DNA of 64,000 bases from contig CAYJJG010000002.1 in assembly GCA_964370435.1 (NCBI GenBank), positions 121,745 to 185,744 on the forward strand, in the 5' to 3' direction. Positions 19,138-27,405 of this stretch are shown here, in pieces. The DNA is from CALVGQ01 sp964370435. Lineage in GTDB: Bacteria; Bacillota_I; Bacilli_A; Erysipelotrichales; Erysipelotrichaceae. The position numbers were made by a program, and so were the translations under genes. Every line of letters begins with the position of its first letter. Within the stretch, counting starts at the first letter, position 1. Below the pieces are notes generated by a model. The model did not search any database. It was not told the origin of the DNA and worked only from the letters and a program-made list of their open reading frames with translations.

Positions 19138-19163
19138 ACTACTAATTTAAAGTAATTAGTAGT
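19138..19163 (+). terminator. Terminator of cysK
   Basis: ACTACTAATT / AATTAGTAGT stem with a six-base loop and a following TTTTTT, three bases after the cysK stop. Confidence 0.88.
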
Positions 19164-19198
19164 TTTTTAGTACGCTCAATATTTAGGAAATCAAAAAA

Positions 19199-19222
19199 AG
19201 ACTATAGTCTACACTATAGTCT
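19199..19222 (-). terminator. Terminator of the hydrogenase operon
   Basis: AGACTATAGT / ACTATAGTCT stem with loop CTAC. On the minus strand it is followed by a seven-T run, nine bases after the hydA stop. Confidence 0.9.
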
Positions 19223-19230
19223 ATCTTTGA

Positions 19231-20985
19231 TTATTTAAAACGCTTTCTTTTTTCATATGTTGTATGTAATAGATCATGTGATAAATGACCACCTGGTTCC
19301 CCTAAGAATTTTTCATACAACTCTTTAATTTGAGTATTTTCATGAGATTTACGAACAGGCATAGAAACATCTTCATCATATAATGCTTTAGCACGTTCTT
19401 TCTTCCAATTAATATTTTTAAATCCATTACGTATTGAAGCATCAATAATAGATTGACCTCCACCATTGATACATCCTCCTGGACATCCCATAACTTCTAT
19501 AAAATGATATGGAGATTTTCCAGCTCTGATTTCTTCTAACAATGGTTTTGCCATAGACATACTACTTACCACTGCAACATTAACTTTGATACCTGCTACA
19601 TCTAATGAAGCTGTCTTAACACCTTCCATACCACGAACTACTTCATAATCAACTTCATCAAAAGTTTTATTTTCAAGTACTTCTTTTACAGTACGTATTG
19701 CTGCTTCCATAACACCACCAGTAGCACCAAAGATAACACCTGCACCACTATATTCACCAAACATATCTTGATCAAATTCAGCATCATTTAAGTTTACAAA
19801 ATCAACGCCGTACATTTTAATTAAGCGTCCTAATTCACGTGTTGTAAGTACTGCATCAACATCTTTAACACCATCATAAATCATTTGAGGACGTTCAATT
19901 TCAGCTTTTTTAGCAGTACATGGCATGATAGAAACAACATACATATCACGCTTATCAATACCCTTTTGTTGAGCATAATAACTCTTCAATACTGCACCAA
20001 ACATCATATGTGGAGATTTACAGCTACTTAAATGCTCTAATAAATCAGGATATTCATATTCAATATAGCGTATCCAACCAGGTGAACATGAAGTAATCAT
20101 AGGTAGTGTACCACCTTCTTGAACACGGTGAATAAACTCTGTTCCTTCTTCCATGATTGTTAAATCCGCTGCATAGTTTGTATCATAAACACGGTTGAAA
20201 CCGATTTTCTTTAAAGCTGCTACCATTTTATGAGTAACACGAGTTCCAACTGGAAGATTAAATTCTTCGCCTAATGATGCTCTTACTGCAGGTGCTGTTT
20301 GTACAACTACATGCTTAGTTGGATCATTTAACGCTAGAACTACTTCATGGATACTTTCTTTTTCATACAAAGCTCCTACTGGACAAACATTAACACATTG
20401 ACCGCATTGCATACAGTTAACATCATCCATGCTTTTATTTAAAGCTGGTCCTACTACAGTCTTAAAACCACGGTGTTGAAAACCTAAAACACCTAAACCT
20501 TGATCTTTATTACATGTAGATACACAACGACCGCAGACAATACATTTACTAGTATCACGTACAATACCTGGAGCACATTCATCTAATGTAGGTGTTGTCA
20601 ATTCACCAGTATAACGCAAATCACGTACATTTAAGTCTTGTGCTAAAGTTTGTAGTTCACAATTTTGACTACGAACACAACTATTACAGTTTTTACTATG
20701 ATTAGATAAGATTAACTCTACCGTATTTTTTCTAGCCTCAATTGCACGATTGGAGTGAGTAAATACTTCCATACCTTCATTTACAGGATACACACAAGCA
20801 GCTGCAAGAGCTCTTCCGCCTTTTACTTCAACTGTACAAACACGACATGCCCCTGTTTCATTACATTCTTTTAGGAAACAAAGTGTTGGAATTTTAATTC
20901 CTGCTTCTTTTGCGGCTTGAAGAATGGTAGATCCTGCTTCAACTTTAACAGGCATATTATTAATTTTTAAATTTATTTTAGTCAT
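19231..20985 (-). CDS. hydA: [FeFe]-hydrogenase catalytic subunit (HydA, NAD-linked group A3 type)
   Basis: Cytoplasmic H2-producing or H2-oxidising subunit. Domains: N-terminal [2Fe-2S] ferredoxin (C36, C47, C50, C64 region), the histidine-ligated cluster HSKNCNSCVRSQNC at about 96-109, two [4Fe-4S] motifs (CIVCGRCVSTC and CMQCGQCVNVC), then the H-cluster domain with TSCSPGW, MPCTAKKAE and MGCPGGCINGGGQ, all with their cysteines. A C-terminal small-subunit-like tail follows. With HydB and HydC it forms the type of complex that couples NADH and ferredoxin to H2. It is the last gene of a ten-gene operon, nine bases from hydB. H-cluster maturases HydEFG are not in this window. Confidence 0.96.
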   Translation of the reverse strand: MTKINLKINNMPVKVEAGSTILQAAKEAGIKIPTLCFLKECNETGACRVCTVEVKGGRALAAACVYPVNEGMEVFTHSNRAIEARKNTVELILSNHSKNCNSCVRSQNCELQTLAQDLNVRDLRYTGELTTPTLDECAPGIVRDTSKCIVCGRCVSTCNKDQGLGVLGFQHRGFKTVVGPALNKSMDDVNCMQCGQCVNVCPVGALYEKESIHEVVLALNDPTKHVVVQTAPAVRASLGEEFNLPVGTRVTHKMVAALKKIGFNRVYDTNYAADLTIMEEGTEFIHRVQEGGTLPMITSCSPGWIRYIEYEYPDLLEHLSSCKSPHMMFGAVLKSYYAQQKGIDKRDMYVVSIMPCTAKKAEIERPQMIYDGVKDVDAVLTTRELGRLIKMYGVDFVNLNDAEFDQDMFGEYSGAGVIFGATGGVMEAAIRTVKEVLENKTFDEVDYEVVRGMEGVKTASLDVAGIKVNVAVVSSMSMAKPLLEEIRAGKSPYHFIEVMGCPGGCINGGGQSIIDASIRNGFKNINWKKERAKALYDEDVSMPVRKSHENTQIKELYEKFLGEPGGHLSHDLLHTTYEKRKRFK

Positions 20986-20994
20986 TTATTTTAC

Positions 20995-22791
20995 CTACTT
21001 TCTTACAATCGCATCGAAGCGACAACTTGTGTAACAAGCACCACATTGGATACATTTACTTTGATCGATAACATATGGCTCTTTACCTGGAACACCACTG
21101 ATTGCCCCAGTAGGACATTGTTTAGCACAAAGGCTACATTTACGACATTTTTCTTCAACAATAGTAAATGACAATAATTGTTTACATACGCCAGCTGGAC
21201 ATTTATGATCTAGTGCATGTGCTAAATATTCATCTTTAAATAAACGCATTGTTGAAATAACTGGATTTGGAGCAGTTTGTCCAAGCCCACATAATGCTGT
21301 ATCTTTTATTTTTTCACCAAGCTCTTCTAATTCGTCTAGTGTTGCTTGACTACCACGTCCTTCACATAAATCAAGTAGTAACTCTAACATACGTTTAGTT
21401 CCAATACGACAAGGAGCGCATTTACCGCACGACTCATCAACAATGAAATCCATATAGAAACGAGCGACGTCGACCATACAACTGTCTTCATCAAGGACAA
21501 TCATTCCACCTGACCCCATCATCGAACCAAGTTTAATTAAGTTGTCAAAATCAATTTGTTCATCTAGATGTTCTTCAGTTAGACAGCCACCACTAGGACC
21601 ACCTGTTTGTACTGCTTTAAAGTTTTTACCATTAGGACAGCCACCACCAATTTCATAAATAACATCACGTAAAGTAGTTCCCATTGGAATCTCAACTAAA
21701 CCAGTATTTTCAACATTACCACCTAAGGCAAAGACTTTAGTTCCTTTTGATTTTTCAGTACCGATAGTATTAAACCAAGCAGCACCTTTTAATATAATTA
21801 ATGGGATATTAGCAAAAGTCTCCACATTATTAATAATTGTAGGCTTACCCCAAACTCCACTTACTGCAGGGAATGGTGGTTTTACAATTGGCATTCCTCG
21901 TTTTCCTTCAATGGATTTGATTAATGCAGTTTCTTCTCCACATACAAAGGCACCAGCACCTAATCGGATTTCTATTTCAAATGAGAAATCTGTGCCTAAG
22001 ATATTATTTCCTAGTAACCCTAATTCTTTAGCTTGAGCTATAGCGATATTCAAACGATCTACGGCAATAGGATATTCAGCACGAATATAAATATATCCAG
22101 TATGTGCACCTATCGCATATCCTGCAAGCATCATTGCTTCAAGGACTGCGTGAGGATCACCCTCTAAGATAGAACGATCCATAAATGCACCTGGATCTCC
22201 CTCATCCGCATTACATATTACATATTTATCTTCAGATTTTTGATCTGCAGCAAATTGCCACTTCACGCCAGTAGGGAATCCTCCCCCACCACGTCCTCTA
22301 AGACCAGCTGCTTTAATTTCATCAATAACTTGTTGCGGCTTCCATTCACTAATAGCTTTTCCTAAAGCCATATATCCATCTTTAGCAATGTATTCACTAA
22401 TTTCTTCTGGGTTAATTACTCCACAATTTTGCAGGGCAATACGTTGTTGTTTTGCATAAAAGCGAATTTTATCAATATCAAAAATTTTCTCTTTTGTTAG
22501 TTCATCAATATCTGTTAATTCTAATCGTTTTACATAACGACCTTTTAAGAAATGTTCTGTAACAATTTCTTCAGTATCCGATGGTTTAACATGACAATAA
22601 AAAATCTTATCTGGATGAACTGCTATAATTGGACCTTTTTGACATAATCCAAAACAACCTGTTTTAATAATTTTTACTTCATTTTCTAAACCGTATTTTA
22701 CAAGATGTTCTTTGAACTCTTTTACAATTTCAGAAGATGAAGATGAGGTACATCCTGTACCTGCACAAACCAATACCTGTAAACGTTCCAT
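20995..22791 (-). CDS. hydB: NADH-binding hydrogenase subunit HydB (NuoF-like)
   Basis: Flavin subunit carrying NAD(H) and FMN. The N-terminal thioredoxin-like [2Fe-2S] domain (CAGTGCTSSSS ... CFGLC) precedes the NuoF core with the glycine-rich GLRGRGGGGFPTG, ICNADEGDPGAFMDR and GAGAFVCGEETALI. SCGKCAPCRIGTKRM binds the N3-type [4Fe-4S] cluster. The C-terminus has two more ferredoxin motifs (CRKCSLCAKQC and CIQCGACYTSC). The 598-aa length is as in other HydB proteins. The start ATG has GGGGGA upstream. Confidence 0.96.
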   Translation of the reverse strand: MERLQVLVCAGTGCTSSSSSEIVKEFKEHLVKYGLENEVKIIKTGCFGLCQKGPIIAVHPDKIFYCHVKPSDTEEIVTEHFLKGRYVKRLELTDIDELTKEKIFDIDKIRFYAKQQRIALQNCGVINPEEISEYIAKDGYMALGKAISEWKPQQVIDEIKAAGLRGRGGGGFPTGVKWQFAADQKSEDKYVICNADEGDPGAFMDRSILEGDPHAVLEAMMLAGYAIGAHTGYIYIRAEYPIAVDRLNIAIAQAKELGLLGNNILGTDFSFEIEIRLGAGAFVCGEETALIKSIEGKRGMPIVKPPFPAVSGVWGKPTIINNVETFANIPLIILKGAAWFNTIGTEKSKGTKVFALGGNVENTGLVEIPMGTTLRDVIYEIGGGCPNGKNFKAVQTGGPSGGCLTEEHLDEQIDFDNLIKLGSMMGSGGMIVLDEDSCMVDVARFYMDFIVDESCGKCAPCRIGTKRMLELLLDLCEGRGSQATLDELEELGEKIKDTALCGLGQTAPNPVISTMRLFKDEYLAHALDHKCPAGVCKQLLSFTIVEEKCRKCSLCAKQCPTGAISGVPGKEPYVIDQSKCIQCGACYTSCRFDAIVRK

Positions 22792-22809
22792 TTATAATCC
22801 CCCTTAGCC

Positions 22810-23178
22810 TTATCTTTGAAAATTATCAATGACAAATTCATTAACAATATGATCATTTTTAATATGTTCTTTTAAAATTCTTGTTGCTACTGCTGGAGTA
22901 ACTTTGCAGTATGTAGTTTTTGTGCCATTTTTATCATATACTTCTACGATAGGCTCAAGAGTACACATTCCAATACAACCTGTTTGTGTAATAATGCAAC
23001 TTAAGTCAGTTTCTTTTGCTGCTTCTTCAACTAAAGTAGTTAATACTGGTCTAGCTCCTGCAGCAATACCACAAGTTGCCATACCTACTACTACACGATA
23101 ATCTTTGTTTCCTTCACGTAATTCAACACTTTTTTTGGCTTCATCACGCATTTTTTGTAAATCTGCTAACGACTTCAT
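22810..23178 (-). CDS. Thioredoxin-like [2Fe-2S] ferredoxin of the hydrogenase operon
   Basis: 122-aa single-domain protein with the thioredoxin-fold ferredoxin pattern: cysteines in VGMATCGIAAGA and in TQTGCIGMCTLEP. Such proteins resemble the C-terminal domain of NuoE and commonly occur beside HydA/HydB, where they may pass electrons or act as an assembly partner. The start ATG follows AGAGGAGG. It may duplicate the [2Fe-2S] domain already fused at the N-terminus of HydB. Confidence 0.88.
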   Translation of the reverse strand: MKSLADLQKMRDEAKKSVELREGNKDYRVVVGMATCGIAAGARPVLTTLVEEAAKETDLSCIITQTGCIGMCTLEPIVEVYDKNGTKTTYCKVTPAVATRILKEHIKNDHIVNEFVIDNFQR

Positions 23179-23189
23179 AAGTTCCTCCT

Positions 23190-23729
23190 CTAAATTAGCG
23201 CTAATTGTTCACTTACATACTCTTTAATCCATATTAGGATTGAAGGTTCTAGTAAGCTAACACCGTCTAAGATTACTTTTATTTCTTCGGTGTCTAATAT
23301 AAATAAACCTTTATCACTTTGATATGAGAATATATAGTGAATATTCTCCTTTGCCTGAATAAGTGTAATCAAAGTCTCTGGCATATTTCCAAGTGGTGGT
23401 GCATCCCAGTGACTTTTTTTAACACTGGAATAAATCATTGTCCCCACGTTTTCTTTTGAAGACAATTCAAAATTTCCTTCACATTGCATAGCCATGCTTT
23501 TAAAGAACGCTACTCCAAGTCCTACCTTTCTAGTAGTCCTAGTAGTAAAGAAAGGATCACATACTCTAGCCTGCATAGCTTCGCTCATGCCACATCCATT
23601 ATCTTCAATACGTAAAGATAAGACATCTTCTTCTTTACTATCAATTAAAGTAATTTTAATTTCTGTAGCTTGAGCCTTGATACTGTTCATAACTATATCT
23701 AAACAATACATCGACATATCTTGCATCAT
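23190..23729 (-). CDS. GHKL ATPase-domain protein of the hydrogenase operon
   Basis: Histidine-kinase-type ATPase domain without a receiver, sensor or dimerisation part. ATP-binding boxes are visible: DIVMNSIKAQATEI (N box), IEDNGCGMSE (G1) and RKVGLGVAFF (G2). There is no phospho-accepting histidine box, so it is unlikely to be a complete kinase. The C-terminal part is about 90 residues of no known motif. It overlaps nothing, but lies one base from the PHP gene. A role as a signalling partner of the hydrogenase is inference. Confidence 0.8.
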   Translation of the reverse strand: MMQDMSMYCLDIVMNSIKAQATEIKITLIDSKEEDVLSLRIEDNGCGMSEAMQARVCDPFFTTRTTRKVGLGVAFFKSMAMQCEGNFELSSKENVGTMIYSSVKKSHWDAPPLGNMPETLITLIQAKENIHYIFSYQSDKGLFILDTEEIKVILDGVSLLEPSILIWIKEYVSEQLALI

Positions 23730-23730
23730 C

Positions 23731-24423
23731 TTATTTACCTCTTACACTAATTAGTTGTTTAGTAGTTAACGTATAATCACATTCGTGGATATCAATGAGT
23801 TGATGAGCATCAGAGTTGCAAAACCATAAGTCACATTCTATCCACGGATTATTTTTGGTAATCACTGCAATTTGTTTTAAATCAGTAACCTCTATACCAT
23901 CATACTTTAAATCTGGTGGTATAAATCCAAGCTGTGTAATAATTCCATTACTTTTATGCATCACATGGGCTAATACAGCTTTACCCTGATACCGATGAAT
24001 AGCTTCAATACACTGTGACAAATCAACATCTAAGGAGTCTATAAGAAGTATTTCTTCATGAGCTACCACTTGATCTAACTCATTCATAATTAGCTGTTCA
24101 CCAAAGAACTTAGCATTATTTTTAGTTGATCCTTGATGTTCTTTAATCCATGCTTGAAATTCATCAATAACCTCTTCATCATTAAAGTAAGCTAAGACAT
24201 GAACTTCTTCTTTGGTTTGAAGTTCTACACCAATTAAATAATCAAGCTCATTATTCTTCGCACACTGAATTATCGCTTTTTGTTGTAACATAGAATTATG
24301 GTCACAAACGGCAATAAGATTTAACTCTTTTAATTTAGCCATATTTACAATATTATTTGGCGTCATTAATTCATCACCACATGGTGATAAACAAGAGTGA
24401 ATGTGTAAATCATAATAAATCAT
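23731..24423 (-). CDS. PHP-domain metal-dependent phosphoesterase
   Basis: 230-aa PHP protein. The first metal motif DLHIHSCLSPCGDE and the following CDHNSM are typical of the TrpH/YciV-like PHP group, which hydrolyse phosphodiester bonds or 3',5'-nucleotides. Later metal-binding positions include AHVMHKS and CNSDAHQ. The start overlaps the stop of the upstream DRTGG-type gene by one base. The natural substrate is unknown; PHP proteins are repeatedly found in operons for NAD-linked [FeFe] hydrogenases (family-context knowledge). Confidence 0.85.
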   Translation of the reverse strand: MIYYDLHIHSCLSPCGDELMTPNNIVNMAKLKELNLIAVCDHNSMLQQKAIIQCAKNNELDYLIGVELQTKEEVHVLAYFNDEEVIDEFQAWIKEHQGSTKNNAKFFGEQLIMNELDQVVAHEEILLIDSLDVDLSQCIEAIHRYQGKAVLAHVMHKSNGIITQLGFIPPDLKYDGIEVTDLKQIAVITKNNPWIECDLWFCNSDAHQLIDIHECDYTLTTKQLISVRGK

Positions 24424-24755
24424 TACAAGCCTAATTCAATACACTTACGACATACTTCAAAGGTACTAAGATCACTTCGTATAATCGTAATGTTTTCTTC
24501 ATTAGCCTTTGCTAGAACAGCTTCTTCAATTTCAGCACCATGAGCAAGAATAATACATGAAAATTCACAAAGTACAGCAACTGCAATTACATTTAAATGT
24601 GCTTGTACTGTAATCCATGCTTGACTGTTTTCACCATTACCCATAACCCAACTAAGCAAATCACTACAGAAACATCCTTCAATAGTTTTACTCAAATCTG
24701 TTTGATTACTTAAGCACTGCCACTGTGTAGCATCTAATAAATCTTGTACTGTCAT
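24423..24755 (-). CDS. DRTGG-domain-like protein (second copy)
   Basis: 110-aa protein with the compact alpha/beta fold seen in DRTGG-domain proteins: it ends in AKANEENITIIRSDLSTFEV, resembling the paralogue at 26339-26698. The literal DRTGG motif is absent. It overlaps the start of the PHP gene and the end of the hydrogenase-like gene by a few bases, so it is translationally coupled. Biochemical function unknown; proteins of this group are often linked to nucleotide sensing or phosphotransacetylase regulation. Confidence 0.72.
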   Translation of the reverse strand: MTVQDLLDATQWQCLSNQTDLSKTIEGCFCSDLLSWVMGNGENSQAWITVQAHLNVIAVAVLCEFSCIILAHGAEIEEAVLAKANEENITIIRSDLSTFEVCRKCIELGL

Positions 24756-25933
24756 TTTCTCACCTCATTGTAGCCAAAAATATGGCAATCTTTAACTTCT
24801 TTATTTTTCAAAACTATTTGTTCTGCCATTTGTCGACAACTCGCAAATCCGCAAGCTCCACAATCAAACTGTGGTAGTACTTCAACAATTTGATTCACTT
24901 GATTAAAGTGAGCAAGTCTTTGTTGTATCGAAATAAATTCTTTAACTTTTACACTGCGCTTAAGTGAAGTATCAATACCACTTAAATCACAGGTTACCTC
25001 AGACGCATCTTTAATTAAGTTATTAATATTTAATTTAGCATCGAAAGGATTACCCCATACTAAATTACCACCTATACATCCATTAGTGCAGTAAGAACAA
25101 CTTAAATAATCAAAACGTGCTAACTGCGCAAATTCTGCTAATTCTAGAACTTGTCTAACTTTATGATAGCCATCTACATGTAGTACTTGAACAAGCTCAT
25201 CTATTTGATGACTCATACTACAACTCTTTAATCCTGATTTACTTAGCTTTTGAGGTTGTTCTTGAATTTGCCGATTATGGTTTATAGTTGGAAAATAATC
25301 CTCTAAAGATAATGCATGGTCAACTTCACATTCATGATTTCCATAAGGAAACTTAGCTAAACCAAGTTTACTTATACATTCACAGAAATAAAATATTCCT
25401 ACATTCCCTTTATCCTTTAACCTTTTTCTAGCCAGCTTAGCAGCTATCTCTTGAGGATAATCAAGATTTGTTAATTTTTCCAACAGCAAAGGATAGCGAA
25501 TATCAATCAAGCGATTAACTACTGGACAAAACGATGAAATAAGCTCTTTACTTTGATTTTGTTGAAGTTGTTCCTGAAGCTGATTTATCAAAGCACCTTC
25601 AACAGCACTAATATCTTCTACTTCATCAAAACCTAAAGAATGAATCGCTTTAGTTAACTCTTGTGCTTCTTTTGCATCCTTACAGCTTGCATAAAGGGCA
25701 CTAGGAATTAAAGCTAAAGTATAATCATAATTTTCAATATCGCTTATAGTGCTTCCCATTGCTGTTAATCCTTGAAAATTACACTTATCAATACATCTTC
25801 CACAATTAATGCATTTTTCATCTTCTATATTTACTCGACCATTTTGAATCGATATCGCTTCACCTGGACAAAACCTTAAACACTTCATACATTTTTGACA
25901 ATGGGATAAAGTATAATTAATAACTGATTTCAT
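24752..25933 (-). CDS. Fe-S protein with degenerate [FeFe]-hydrogenase domain
   Basis: 393 aa. Two [4Fe-4S] motifs start the protein (CQKCMKCLRFCPG and CINCGRCIDKC). A central region resembles the H-cluster domain but the motifs are changed: SSFCPVV instead of TSCCPGW, FYFCECISKLG instead of MPCxxKxxE, and YCTNGCIGGN instead of the GCxGG loop. The C-terminal CGACGFASCRQMA...C matches the four-cysteine Fe-S domain (PF04060 type). The family is known from sensory or regulatory hydrogenase-like proteins; H2 catalysis is doubtful here. It overlaps both neighbours by 1-4 bases. Confidence 0.82.
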   Translation of the reverse strand: MKSVINYTLSHCQKCMKCLRFCPGEAISIQNGRVNIEDEKCINCGRCIDKCNFQGLTAMGSTISDIENYDYTLALIPSALYASCKDAKEAQELTKAIHSLGFDEVEDISAVEGALINQLQEQLQQNQSKELISSFCPVVNRLIDIRYPLLLEKLTNLDYPQEIAAKLARKRLKDKGNVGIFYFCECISKLGLAKFPYGNHECEVDHALSLEDYFPTINHNRQIQEQPQKLSKSGLKSCSMSHQIDELVQVLHVDGYHKVRQVLELAEFAQLARFDYLSCSYCTNGCIGGNLVWGNPFDAKLNINNLIKDASEVTCDLSGIDTSLKRSVKVKEFISIQQRLAHFNQVNQIVEVLPQFDCGACGFASCRQMAEQIVLKNKEVKDCHIFGYNEVRK

Positions 25934-26346
25934 TATGTAAGCTCAAATCCTAAAGACAACATTGTTCCATTTGGACTAGAAGTAATATCAAAAAAATCAG
26001 TTACTCGTTGGATATTAGGCAGTCCCATTCCTGCACCAAACCCAAATTGTCTAGCCTCATCACTTGCGGTAGAAAAACCTGGAGTTAATGCTTTTTCTAA
26101 ATCATTAATACCTGGTCCTACATCTTTAAAAATCAAATTTAATTGTCCTTGCTCATTAATACTAAAATCAATAACTCCACCTAAGGAATGAATAACCATA
26201 TTAATTTCAGCCTCATAACAGGCTACTGCAATTCTTCTTAATAATTCACTATTAACACCTAACTCTTTGAGTGTTTGTTTAACTTGGCTTGATACTTTTC
26301 CTGCATTGACAAAGTCACCACTGACCACAGTAAATTGCTTATTCAT
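25933..26346 (-). CDS. Anti-sigma-factor-like GHKL ATPase
   Basis: 137-aa HATPase of the SpoIIAB/RsbW type. Visible boxes: CYEAEINMVIH (N box), KDVGPGINDLEKAL (G1) and FGFGAGMGLPNIQR (G2). Proteins of this form bind ATP and may phosphorylate a partner serine. It lies between the DRTGG-type protein and the hydrogenase-like Fe-S protein, overlapping both genes. Which partner it controls cannot be seen; no sigma factor or STAS-domain protein is encoded in the window. Confidence 0.83.
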   Translation of the reverse strand: MNKQFTVVSGDFVNAGKVSSQVKQTLKELGVNSELLRRIAVACYEAEINMVIHSLGGVIDFSINEQGQLNLIFKDVGPGINDLEKALTPGFSTASDEARQFGFGAGMGLPNIQRVTDFFDITSSPNGTMLSLGFELT

Positions 26347-26698
26347 AACTTAAGGGCTTCAAACCCGAAGTATACAATCTTCCACATGCTTCATACATAC
26401 TATGACTAGTAGTATAAAGTGCAATACCCATATCATTAGCCAAATCAAGTAATTCCTCAGGCACTGTTTTTGAGCGCACTAAGATAATTAATTTAACGTC
26501 AAGCATCTCAGCAGTTCTAAGTGACTGAGCATTTGCCAAACCAGTAAGCATTAAAGTCACATCATTGTTTCCCTGAATCATTGCCAAGGCATCGCTCATT
26601 AAATCTGTTGCAAACACATGATAATATTCTTTTTCTAAATCCTGTTGAAGAGAAAGCGGTTCTGCAGTTAAAGCTGCTACAATCTCTTTAACTTTCAT
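26339..26698 (-). CDS. DRTGG-domain-like protein (first copy)
   Basis: 119-aa protein of the DRTGG-like group found with [FeFe] hydrogenases. It begins MKVKEIVAALTAEPLS and has the hydrophobic LMLTGLANAQSLRTAEML and LIILVRSKTVPEELLDLA segments that recur in the paralogue encoded at 24423-24755. No catalytic residues are recognised. Overlaps both neighbours, so the stoichiometry is probably coordinated. A ligand-sensing role is inferred. Confidence 0.72.
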   Translation of the reverse strand: MKVKEIVAALTAEPLSLQQDLEKEYYHVFATDLMSDALAMIQGNNDVTLMLTGLANAQSLRTAEMLDVKLIILVRSKTVPEELLDLANDMGIALYTTSHSMYEACGRLYTSGLKPLSYE

Positions 26699-27189
26699 TA
26701 TGCAGCTAAACTTTCTTCTCTTAATACTTCATTAATTAATTTAATAGCTTCATCTTCTTCAACATTACCATAAACTCTTCCATCTAATACTACAGCTGGT
26801 GCAAGTCCACAAGCTCCTAAACAGCGTGTAGCATCAATTGAAAACATTCCATTTTCACTGGTTTCATTAACTTTACAACTAGTTAACTCGCAAATTTTGT
26901 CTAAAATCTTTTGGGCTCCACGCACATAACAGGCAGTACCCATACAGACATTCACAACATGTTTTCCTTTAGGTTCAGTAGTAAACTGCGTATAAAATGT
27001 AACTACGCCATAAACTTCTGCAACCGATACTTGAGAAGCATCAGCTATCTTTTCCATAGCTTCAAATGGAATGTAGCCAAGATCATGTTGCACATCATGC
27101 AACATAAGTTTAACTGGACCTAATTTACCTTTGTGTCTTGCAATAATTTCGTCAATCTTTTTCAGTGCTGGTTGATTTAATTTTTCCAC
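26698..27189 (-). CDS. hydC: NAD-linked hydrogenase subunit HydC (NuoE-like)
   Basis: [2Fe-2S] subunit of the NADH module; first gene of the hydrogenase operon. The helical N-terminal domain (PVKLMLHDVQHDLGYIP) is followed by a thioredoxin-like ferredoxin with cysteines in VCMGTACYV and in TRCLGACGLAP. Length 163 aa is normal for NuoE/HydC. The start codon is GTG, supported by GGAGGG six bases upstream. It works with HydA and HydB, although five genes unlike electron-transfer subunits separate them here. Confidence 0.94.
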   Translation of the reverse strand: MEKLNQPALKKIDEIIARHKGKLGPVKLMLHDVQHDLGYIPFEAMEKIADASQVSVAEVYGVVTFYTQFTTEPKGKHVVNVCMGTACYVRGAQKILDKICELTSCKVNETSENGMFSIDATRCLGACGLAPAVVLDGRVYGNVEEDEAIKLINEVLREESLAA

Positions 27190-27238
27190 AATTTTCCCTC
27201 CATAGTAGGCTAACTTTTACAAAATTTGGTTAACCCTA

Positions 27239-27273
27239 TATTGTATTGTTTTAAATGATTATTAAATACAATA
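27239..27273. repeat. Inverted repeat in the hydrogenase operon leader
   Basis: Perfect 9-bp inverted repeat TATTGTATT / AATACAATA with 17 bases between the arms, just downstream of the predicted transcription start. It may form an mRNA hairpin or bind a dimeric regulator. An 8-bp palindrome GGTTAACC follows at 27228-27235. Function unknown. Confidence 0.6.
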
Positions 27274-27284
27274 CATATACTTTT

Positions 27285-27313
27285 ATTGTAATGTATAAAG
27301 TACTTTTCTTCAA
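27285..27313 (-). promoter_or_regulatory. Sigma-A promoter of the hydrogenase operon
   Basis: TTGAAG and TACAAT on the minus strand with the optimal 17-base spacing. The predicted leader is about 90 bases. Confidence 0.6.
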
Positions 27314-27328
27314 TAGTTATAAGACAAT

Positions 27329-27346
27329 TTGTGAATGTTTTAACAT
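27329..27346 (-). promoter_or_regulatory. Candidate Rex (redox) operator of the hydrogenase operon
   Basis: The plus strand reads TTGTGAATGTTTTAACAT, matching the Rex pattern TTGTGAA-N4-TTMACAA at all but the last base of the two arms. Rex senses the NADH/NAD+ ratio and is known to control hydrogenase and fermentation genes in Bacillota. The site lies 15 bases upstream of the -35 box, a less usual place for a repressor. No rex gene is in this window. Confidence 0.5.
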
Positions 27347-27359
27347 TATTTTTCTATAA

Positions 27360-27400
27360 AAAAACAGTTAAATAAGTGTTAGTCTTAGATAACTGTTTTT
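27360..27400 (-). terminator. Terminator of the cmk-der-gpsA operon
   Basis: AAAAACAGTTA / TAACTGTTTTT outer stem with a smaller TAAG / CTTA stem inside, and a T-run on the minus strand, six bases after the gpsA stop. Confidence 0.8.
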
Positions 27401-27405
27401 ATTCA

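Noticed and set aside
27228..27235. GGTTAACC as a second Rex site
   Set aside because: Only eight bases, without the TTGT / ACAA outer parts of the Rex consensus.
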